From Actinomycetaceae bacterium (GTDB taxonomy: Bacteria; Actinomycetota; Actinomycetes; Actinomycetales; Actinomycetaceae): 35,144 nt of DNA. This document shows, in pieces, positions 1-7,400 of the stretch. The DNA lies in assembly GCA_030530685.1 (NCBI GenBank), contig JAUMUM010000003.1:127435-162578 (forward strand). Direction: 5' to 3'. The notes under the pieces are model-generated. The model made no database searches, was not told where the DNA came from, and saw only the letters and a program-made list of their open reading frames with translations. How positions within the stretch are numbered: the first letter of the stretch is position 1; the number at the start of each line of letters is the position of its first letter. Made by a program: the position numbers and the translations under genes.

Positions 1-385
1 AGCGGGGGTGGCCGGGCGGCAGCGGGGGTGGCGTGCCGCCCGGCAGAAAGCCCGGCGCCGGGGCGGAAGTCGAGGGCGTCCGCGAGAACGCCGAGCCGGG
101 CGCCTTGCCGCGACCTCCTCGCGCGGTGTCTGCATGGTGAGACGGGAGGGGCGCCCGACGGCGCCGGTCGCTCTCCGCGAGATGCCCGTGGCTCACCGCG
201 AGATGCCGGGCCTCGCGCCGGAGGCTCGGGCCAGTCGACGCAGCGCATGGACAATCGAATGGCGCATGGTCAATCCGACCGTTGAGGCGCGCGGGACACG
301 TCCGTTATGGTTACTCGTAAACCTGGGTTGGGTGTGGGTCGGGGCAGCGTCGGGCCTGTGAAAGGCGACATTCGAAAGGACGCAT
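1..385. other. Intergenic left edge with hairpins, no supported gene
   Basis: I see no credible coding sequence here; the open frames are arginine-rich and lack family features. The first 62 bases are strongly structured. A perfect 11-bp inverted repeat (GCCGGGCGGCA at 11-21, TGCCGCCCGGC at 34-44) is followed by a 12-bp perfect palindrome CCCGGCGCCGGG at 51-62. The sequence AGCGGGGGTGGC is present at 1-12 and 21-32. A 12-bp direct repeat CCGCGAGATGCC occurs at 175-186 and 196-207. The first hairpin could be a terminator of a gene lying left of the window, although no T-run follows it. Confidence 0.5.
282..311 (+). promoter_or_regulatory. Weak sigma70-like promoter candidate for the lipoprotein pair
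   Basis: TTGAGG at 282-287 and TATGGT at 306-311 are separated by 18 bases, each matching four of six consensus bases. The site lies about 75 bases before the first lipoprotein start. It is inferred from consensus only. Confidence 0.3.
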
Positions 386-1009
386 ATGCGTAGAGCATCC
401 CAAGCGGCCACGCGCAGGCGCCCGGCGGTCGCGGCGGCCGTGGCGCTGACCGTGCTCGCCTCTTGCGGCCTGACGCAAAGCCAGGGCGCGGGCGGCGCGG
501 TGGCGATGGCCAGCCAGGCCTCGGGCTCAAGTTCGGCCACCGTCTCGGGCTCGGCCAGCAGCAAGGCTTCGGCGCCTCCGGCCGATACGCTGGCGAGCCG
601 CCAGGCCTCGGCGGGCGACGGCGATATTACCTTCCGCGTGGATGTGACCTCCGTCGAGGTCGACGGCGACCTGACGACCGTCCGCTTCACCGTGACGAAT
701 CTTGGCAAGAGCGACTCCTGGACCGTGGGCAGTTTCTTCGGGCACGGGAGTGCCGAGTGGAACACAAGCGGGCTCATGCTCTTTGCGGGTGACACCCGCG
801 AGGTCTACAGATCTGTCGAGGTCGATGGCGAGTGCCTGTGCTCGCGCCAATACGAGGGTGGCGAGTACCCCGAGCTGGACAACATCTCCGCGGGTGAATC
901 CCGGGAGTTGGCGACGAGTTTCGCGGCGGTGCCCGAGGACGTTCAGACGGTTTCGGTTGCCATTCCCGGTGTGGGTTTGATCGCCGGCCTACCGGTGACG
1001 AGGAAGTGA
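386..1009 (+). CDS. Lipoprotein with one CLCS-type domain
   Basis: Predicted 207-residue secreted lipoprotein. The ATG is preceded by GAAAGGA with normal spacing. The N-terminus is Arg-rich, then comes a hydrophobic stretch ending in a lipobox LASC at about residues 24-27, so the mature protein should be lipid-anchored outside the membrane. A Ser/Ala/Gly-rich linker (about 30-70) leads to a beta-rich domain (about 75-207). That domain contains a VRFTVTNLG segment, the motif CLCS (Cys150 and Cys152) and the ending LPVTRK. The same pattern appears twice in the next gene, so the two genes are paralogous in part. The stop overlaps an in-frame GTG of the downstream frame, suggesting co-transcription. 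I do not recognise a named family. A role in the cell envelope is inferred from the lipoprotein signal and the OmpA-like neighbour. Confidence 0.8.
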   Translation: MRRASQAATRRRPAVAAAVALTVLASCGLTQSQGAGGAVAMASQASGSSSATVSGSASSKASAPPADTLASRQASAGDGDITFRVDVTSVEVDGDLTTVRFTVTNLGKSDSWTVGSFFGHGSAEWNTSGLMLFAGDTREVYRSVEVDGECLCSRQYEGGEYPELDNISAGESRELATSFAAVPEDVQTVSVAIPGVGLIAGLPVTRK

Positions 1010-1023
1010 GGCAGGTGAACGCC

Positions 1024-2751
1024 ATGATTCGACGCATGCGCGCGGTGGCCCTCGTCCTGGTCGCGGCACTGGCACTTTCGGGCTGCTCGTCGTCGAACTC
1101 GACGGGGTCGTCCGATTCTTCCGGTGGCGGCGCGAAACCTTCGCCTCAGGCCGAGTTGAAGCCGGTGGCGAAGGCGACCGGCAAGGAGGACCCCCACATC
1201 CACGCGGACATCAACTCCGTGACAGTCAGCGGTGGCATGACCACGATCAACTTCACCGTCTACAACGACAAGGCCGAAAAAGGCATAGGAGGCCACTGGC
1301 AGGTGGCGGACCGCTTTGCCACGGAAGACTATGTGGCCCCCGTCGACGATCAGGGCAACACCGCCGAAGACCACAGCTTTGCCAACCACGAGTCGACCAA
1401 CGGCGTGAAGCTGGAGGATCCCGACTCCAAGACCGTCTACAGGCCCGCCTATGATTCGGCGATGCGCTGCCTGTGCTCGACCGACCTGGCAACCGTGCTC
1501 ATTCCCCAGGGTGGCCAAGCCGTGCTCTACGCTTCCTACGCCCCACTGCCCGAGGGCGTAGACAAGGTGACCGTCACATTCCCCGGCTTCGACCCGGTGG
1601 AAAACGTGCCCGTCACCCGTGATAAGCCGGCCGCGGCGGTAACCGCTAAGAGCCCGACCGATCAGCACGTGCTGGCCAGCCGCTCCACCGTCGCCGACGT
1701 CCAGAAGGCCACGGTGGAACTCAACTCCGTCATCGACGCCAACGGCTCCACCTTCGTTAGCTGGAGCGTGACGAATAACGATGACAGCAGGATCCAAGTC
1801 TCCGATGCGTTCTCTTCGGGCCGGTACGAGTCGGCCGTCGACGAGAGCGGTGGCAGCGGGGATTCTCACGGCGATGTGGCCAACGGCGTCGTCTTGGTCG
1901 ATGGTGCGAACCGTCACGCCTACCACGTGGCCTACGACAAATCCGAAGACTGCCTGTGTTCGGACGACCTGAGCGCCGCGTTCATCTCGCCGGGGCAGAC
2001 GGTGACGTTCTTCGCGACTTTCGCTCAGCTGCCCGAGGGCACCGACTCGGTCGCAGTGCACATCCCGACGGCGGGAGTCTTCGACAACGTTCCTGTCACC
2101 CGCGTCGGCGACCGCGCCTCGCCGAGTGAGGACTCGAAGGGCAGCGGTGACCCCAGGGTGCCCAAGGTCGGTATCGTCGCGCCCAGGCTGGACACGATCC
2201 TCGTCACTTCCACCGACGACGACGCCTCGACGACGACGCGCCTGCCGGGCGGCGTGCGCACCACCCTGGCTGGAGATGTGAACTTCGAGGTGGACTCCGA
2301 CCAGTTGACCGACCGTGCCAGACAGATCCTTGACGGCCTGGCCGAGGAGTGGTCGGACGAGCCGCCCGAGGCTGTGACGATCATCGGGCACACCGACTCG
2401 GTGGCCGACGACGCCCACAACCTCGACCTGTCCAAGCGCCGCGCCCAAGCGGTGGCTGACTACCTCGGCGGCAAGGTCCCCGGCCTGGACATTGCCGTGG
2501 ACGGCAAGGGCGAAAGCCAGCCCGTCGCCGATGAGTCCGGCGACAACGTGGACGCTGCCAGGGCCGCCAACCGGCGCGTCGAAATCACGGCGAAAACGTC
2601 GTCCTCCTCAACCGACGGTCCTTTCTCTCCAACCGGCGGTGAAGACGGCGACGGTGAGCCTGACGGCCGTGACGGCTCCGGAAACCCGAGCGGCGCCAGT
2701 TCCCCCGACAACGGCGCCAGCTCCACCAGCGGCTCTGGCAGCGGAGACTGA
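1024..2751 (+). CDS. OmpA-family lipoprotein with two CLCS-type domains
   Basis: Predicted 575-residue lipoprotein. The ATG at 1024 is chosen because GAGGCAGG lies just upstream and the signal peptide begins cleanly there; an upstream in-frame GTG at 1006 overlaps the previous stop. The lipobox LSGC ends a hydrophobic stretch near residue 22. Two copies of a domain follow (about 50-195 and 215-370), each with a CLCS motif (Cys149/151 and Cys310/312) and an ending like NVPVTR. Residues about 415-525 are an OmpA C-terminal-like domain: NFEVDSDQL, IIGHTDS, LSKRRAQAVADYL and RAANRRVEI are visible, the usual signature for binding diaminopimelate peptidoglycan. A Ser/Gly/Asp-rich tail of about 45 residues ends the protein. 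It likely tethers membrane to cell wall, with the CLCS domains presented between. Two terminator-like hairpins follow. Confidence 0.88.
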   Translation: MIRRMRAVALVLVAALALSGCSSSNSTGSSDSSGGGAKPSPQAELKPVAKATGKEDPHIHADINSVTVSGGMTTINFTVYNDKAEKGIGGHWQVADRFATEDYVAPVDDQGNTAEDHSFANHESTNGVKLEDPDSKTVYRPAYDSAMRCLCSTDLATVLIPQGGQAVLYASYAPLPEGVDKVTVTFPGFDPVENVPVTRDKPAAAVTAKSPTDQHVLASRSTVADVQKATVELNSVIDANGSTFVSWSVTNNDDSRIQVSDAFSSGRYESAVDESGGSGDSHGDVANGVVLVDGANRHAYHVAYDKSEDCLCSDDLSAAFISPGQTVTFFATFAQLPEGTDSVAVHIPTAGVFDNVPVTRVGDRASPSEDSKGSGDPRVPKVGIVAPRLDTILVTSTDDDASTTTRLPGGVRTTLAGDVNFEVDSDQLTDRARQILDGLAEEWSDEPPEAVTIIGHTDSVADDAHNLDLSKRRAQAVADYLGGKVPGLDIAVDGKGESQPVADESGDNVDAARAANRRVEITAKTSSSSTDGPFSPTGGEDGDGEPDGRDGSGNPSGASSPDNGASSTSGSGSGD

Positions 2752-2765
2752 CGCTCGAGCCGCCA

Positions 2766-2820
2766 GGGCGCGGTGCCTCCGTTTTGTGTGTGGGCGGAGG
2801 CACCGGCGCCCATCTTCTTG
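2766..2820 (+). terminator. Strong hairpin after the OmpA-family gene
   Basis: GGGCGC plus GGTGCCTCCG (2766-2781) pairs with CGGAGGCACC, a one-base bulge and GCGCCC (2795-2811), giving a 16-bp stem with a 13-base loop. The following bases, atcttcttgg, are moderately T-rich. It sits between convergent genes. Confidence 0.7.
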
Positions 2821-2821
2821 G

Positions 2822-2849
2822 CGCACCGGCTCGCCCGGTGCGGCTTTGA
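2822..2849. terminator. Second hairpin between convergent genes
   Basis: CGCACCGG (2822-2829) pairs perfectly with CCGGTGCG (2835-2842) around a 5-base loop and is followed by gctttga. It probably backs up the first hairpin, in either direction. Confidence 0.5.
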
Positions 2850-2894
2850 TGTCGGCAGCCGAGGAACGCGCGGCGCTACACGGACGGCAACCCC

Positions 2895-4214
2895 TCAGAA
2901 CTCGCGGCCGGAGGCCTCCTTCAGGGCGTTGAACTGGGCCTCGTCGGGAAAGCCCTGCACGGACCAGCGCGGCGGCCACACATTGTCCATCGGCGAAATG
3001 CCCTCGTGCCACACGTCGCGCGCCACCTGGGAGCGCAGCAGCACGATCTCGCCGCGGTCCGGGCTCCAGGGCTCGCGCGGGCGCTCGCGGACGAAGGCGA
3101 TGTAGTCCGTATCCGGCAGCGAACCGTACCCGTCCGTCGACCCCCAGCGCGTGCACGAGGCGGTCAGATCCCCGGAGCGGATCGCCTCGAAGTCGGCGAG
3201 CACCCCGAAGTCGCCCGGCCACCGCTCCATGGCCCTGACCTGCGCGCCGTAGATGCGCTCGCGGGAGGAGGTGCGCATCTTCGACAGGATGCGCGCGGCC
3301 GGATGGTCGGGCATGGGAATCCACTCGCTCCAGCCGTCCTGGCTGACGACGTGCGGCAGGGGATAGATGATGTCCGGCCCCACCCTGCCGGCTAGGGTGC
3401 GGAAGAGGCCTGCCAGGCCCGGGTCGTCCGCCATGACAATGAACATGGACGTGCGGCTGGCCGGAACGAACAGGGGTAGGGAGTCGTAGACCTTCCCCAG
3501 GGTTTCGTTGAGGAAAAGCGCCGTGTCGACATCCATGAACCACGAGCTTTCGTAGTTTCCCGGGCCGTCGAACTCGAAGATCTGGCAGCCGTCGATCTCG
3601 CGGTGGTGGACCTGCACCGAGGTTTGTTCGCGGGACTTGCCCCACAGGCGCAGGCGCATGACGGCGCTCTCGAAGAGCGGCCCGATGTCCGCGGGCAGGC
3701 CGAGTTTTTCGGTGTCGGAAAAGTACATGGGGGTGATCGTGTTCGGACCGTCGATGGCGATGCCCGTGCCGATGAACGGGGTCATGGGTACGTAAATGAT
3801 CGAGTCGTCGCGCGAATGGTCGTGGGAGACGACGAAGAAGTCCGCACTGCGCACGATCGGCATGAGCTTTCGCAGGATGCCCTCGTCTTCGTCGGGAGAA
3901 TCCTGCGCGCCGTCGGCCTCGGCCTCCGTGGGCGAGGACGCGGAAGTGGCCGCCTCTGGGCTCGATGCCTCGGGTGCGGTCTCCTCGCGGGCTGCCGGCT
4001 CCGCCCCGGCCACGCCGATGGAGATGAGCCGCACGAGCAGGGCCTTGCGCTCGGCCTCGGGCTTGGCCTCGTCGATCATCTGGCCGGGCCGGAAGCGGAA
4101 CGTGCGCCCATCGGGCAGGAGGATGTCGAGCCATTCGCCGTCGGCGTTGATGAAGGCGCCGCTGAGTTCGGGGTGGGCGGTGGCAACCTCGATTGCCCAG
4201 TCCATGAAAGCCAT
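2895..4214 (-). CDS. DUF1444/YtpQ-like protein (tentative)
   Basis: Predicted 439-residue protein. The frame stays open further upstream, but the ATG at 4214 (reading MAFMDWAIEV) is the most plausible start because the longer version runs into the divergent operon; a second ATG lies three codons later. No signal peptide or membrane segment is visible, so it is probably cytoplasmic. The first 65 residues resemble small domains in front of YtpQ-type proteins. An acidic Glu/Ala/Ser-rich linker follows (about 70-105). The main part contains LMPIVRSADFF, then YVPMTPFIGTGIAID, a segment reminiscent of the DUF1444 layout. The C-terminal half has many Trp/Arg/Asp-rich motifs that I cannot assign. It is transcribed away from the PFNA-like operon across a 235-bp divergent spacer. 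The family assignment is from memory of the architecture and uncertain; the gene itself is well supported. Confidence 0.7.
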   Translation of the reverse strand: MAFMDWAIEVATAHPELSGAFINADGEWLDILLPDGRTFRFRPGQMIDEAKPEAERKALLVRLISIGVAGAEPAAREETAPEASSPEAATSASSPTEAEADGAQDSPDEDEGILRKLMPIVRSADFFVVSHDHSRDDSIIYVPMTPFIGTGIAIDGPNTITPMYFSDTEKLGLPADIGPLFESAVMRLRLWGKSREQTSVQVHHREIDGCQIFEFDGPGNYESSWFMDVDTALFLNETLGKVYDSLPLFVPASRTSMFIVMADDPGLAGLFRTLAGRVGPDIIYPLPHVVSQDGWSEWIPMPDHPAARILSKMRTSSRERIYGAQVRAMERWPGDFGVLADFEAIRSGDLTASCTRWGSTDGYGSLPDTDYIAFVRERPREPWSPDRGEIVLLRSQVARDVWHEGISPMDNVWPPRWSVQGFPDEAQFNALKEASGREF

Positions 4215-4303
4215 GTGCTCATTGTCCAACGAAATGGCACGATCCGTGCATACCCGTTCATTACCGGCGTGAAGGCACCCGATTCGGTCCCCATCCGCCC
4301 GCG

Positions 4304-4333
4304 TTGGCATAGTGGCTCCGAGGGCAATATATT
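4304..4333 (+). promoter_or_regulatory. Promoter candidate for the PFNA-like operon
   Basis: TTGGCA at 4304-4309 and TATATT at 4328-4333 are each five of six to the sigma70 consensus, with an 18-base spacer. They lie about 120 bases upstream of the giant Fn3 gene, in an A+T-enriched part of the divergent spacer. This is the best promoter-like sequence in the window. Confidence 0.5.
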
Positions 4334-4449
4334 TGCGTTGAGAACAACCTTTCGCGCTCGAACGCCCATCGCCGCAGGTTCCCCCGCCCGTTGCGATCGG
4401 GGCCGGGATGATCCGCGCGTAATCGACATATCCCGGAGGAGGTTTCAGG

Positions 4450-7400
4450 GTGTCTTTGTGGCGCAGGCGCAGTCGCGATCGCGACAGCGAAACGCCCCGG
4501 AAGAAGTGGACTGTGTCAAAGCGCACGCAGCGCATCGTTTCGGCCGGTGCGACTGCGGCGATTGTCGCTGGCTACATCGCGGCGGTTTCCTCGGCCGACG
4601 GCATCGATCGCGCGGAGCTCTCACTGAACGACGGCGGCGTATGGGTGACCAATCACGCCTCGCGCCTCGTGGGCCACCTCAACTACCCCTCACTGTCCAT
4701 CGACGCGGGCGTGCGCGCCGACTCCGCGAAATTCGACATTTTCCAGGAAGACGATACGGTGCTCGTGCGCGATTACGACGCGGGCACCCTCACGCCGGTC
4801 GACGCCGCCAAGGTTTCCATGGGCACGCCCCACAGCCTGAATGAAACCGACACGGTGGCCTTTGGCGGCGGCAACATCGGCATGCTCGACAGCCAGGCGG
4901 GCAAGGTGTGGGCCACGCCCGCCGACGAGCTGGCCGGATTTGACTCCGCTACCGCCAAGCCCGGCCTGACGGGCATGGCCGGCGGTGCGATCGCCGTCGG
5001 CAAGGACGGCTCGGTTCACGCCGCGTCCACCGAGTCGCGCGCGTGGGCGTCCATGGTCGTCGAAGGCTCGACGTTTCGCGTCCAGAAGTACGCGCTGCCC
5101 GACGGCGTCGCCCACTCCGAGGACCTCCAGATCGCAGCGGTGGGCAAGAAGCCGGTGCTCCTGGCCGGCGACTCGGGCACCGTCGTCCTTCCCAGCGGCC
5201 GCGAGGTCGACCTCGGCGACACGAAGAACCTCCAGCTCCAGCAGTCCGGCCCCGAATCCGACGACGTCCTCGTCGCCTCGGCGAGCACCCTCTACAAGGT
5301 GTCGCTGTCCGACGGCGACATCGAGAAACTGCCGGCCGACCCGGACGACGCCGCGAGCGCGGGCTCGCCGTCCAGGCCGGTCTTCCACCAGGGCTGCTCG
5401 TACGCGGCGTGGGCCGGGACCGGGCGCTTCGTGCGTGACTGTCCCGACGACTCCGACGACCTGGCCAACGCGGTGCCCACCCTGAAGACCACCAGCGCGG
5501 CCGAATTCCGCACCAATCGCAGGATCATCGTGCTCAACGACGCGGCCACGGGCAACGTTTGGCTGCCGGACAAGGACATGGTGCTCGTCAACAACTGGGA
5601 CGACGTCAATCAGAACAACGAGGTCGAAGACGAGCAAAACGACGACAGCACGGACCTCAACACGCAGCAGCAGGACCCCGACCGCCAGGAGGAGAACCAT
5701 CCGCCGGAGGCGGCCGACGACACCTTCGGCGTGCGCCCGGGCCGCACGACGAGCCTGCCGGTGACCGCCAACGATACGGACCAGGATGGCGACGTCCTGA
5801 CCGTGTCGGCTACCTCGGAGCCCGGCTTCGGCACGGTGCGGCCTTCGCGGGGCGGCCAGGCGCTCCAGGTCGACGTGCCCGAGGACGCCACGGGATCGAC
5901 GACCTTCACCTACGAGGCCGACGACGGCCGCGGCGGCGTCGACCAGGCGACCGTCACGCTGGAGGTGCATCCCTTCGGCGTCAACGCCCCACCCGTCCAG
6001 CAGATCCAGACCACGGCCAAGCTGTCCTCCGGCGGCGAGACCACGCTGCAGGCGCTCGGCGACTGGGTGGACCCCGACGGCGATCCCATCTACCTGCAAA
6101 GCGCCGTCGGCGAGGAGGGCCTGAGCGTCAACTTCGAGGAGACGGGCACCATCAAGGCCAAGGACCTCAACCTGGGGCCGGCTACGCGCAGGGTCAAACT
6201 CGCGGTCTCCGATGGCTCGCAGACCAGCGAGGGCGAGCTGGCCATGGACGTGACCGAGGGCGTCAATCACCCTCCGCGGGCCAACGCCGACTACGTGCGC
6301 GTGCTCGTGGGCGAGTCCGGCACGGTCGATCCGCTGGCCAACGACGTCGACCCCAACGGCGAGCAGCTGAGCCTGGTCGGCACGGGGCCGGCGCCCGAGG
6401 GCCTGACCGTCAAGAGCACGCCGAACCTGGGCAACATCACGGTTTCCTCCGACACGCCCGGCACGCGGTACCTGACGTACTTCGTTTCGGACGGCCCGAG
6501 CACGTCCACCGGGATCATCCGGGTCGACGTCGTCGAGTCCGATGCGCAGTCGCCGCCCGTGGTCGAGGACGACATCGCGCTGCTGCCGAGCGGGAGCCAG
6601 GCGCTCATCGACGTGCTGAGCAACGATTCCGACCCGGCCGGCGGCGTCCTCACACTCCAGTCGGTGGAGCTGGAGGACGGCTCGCCCCTGGTCGTCTCAC
6701 CCGTCAACCACGAGCTCGCGCGCGTGACTGCGCCCGGCGGGCTGAGCGAGCCGACGCACGTGACCTACACGGTGTCCAATGGCGCGGCGTCGGCGTCGGC
6801 CCGCATCATGGTCATTCCCGTGGCCGCGCCGGATACGAGCCAGGCGCCGCAGCTCGTCGACGACCAGCTGACGGTGCGCGCCGGCGACGTCGGCTCCGTG
6901 GCGGTGCTCGACAACGACCACTCGCCCGGCAAGCTGACGATGACGGTGGCTTCCGAGCTCCAGCATTCCACCGACCCGCAGCTGGGCGAGCCGTTCGTCT
7001 CCGATAATGTCGTGCGCTTCCGCGCCGGTCAGAAGACCGGGTCGACCCGCCTGGTCTACACGGTGCGCGACTCGCTGGGCAATGTGTCCTCGGCGAATGT
7101 GACCGTCAACGTCCTTCCCGTCGACGAGGAGAACAACACGGCGCCCAGCCCGCCGAACGTGACGGGGCGGGCGATCGTCGACCAGTCGGTGACGATCCCG
7201 GTGGCCCTCGACGGTATCGACGCCGAGGGTGACTCGGTCGAGATCGTCGGCCTGGGCGACTCGCCGAGCCTCGGCGTGGCGGACATCGGCACGTCGTCGA
7301 TCACGTACACGCCCAGCCAGCCGGGCACAGACAGCTTTACGTACACGGTGCGCGACAGCCTGGGCAAGACCGCGACGGCGCGCGTGCGCATTGGCGTGGC

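Noticed and set aside
943-2448. Long minus-strand frame of about 500 codons opposite the OmpA-family gene
   Set aside because: Antisense shadow caused by high GC; the plus-strand gene has a lipobox and clear OmpA motifs.
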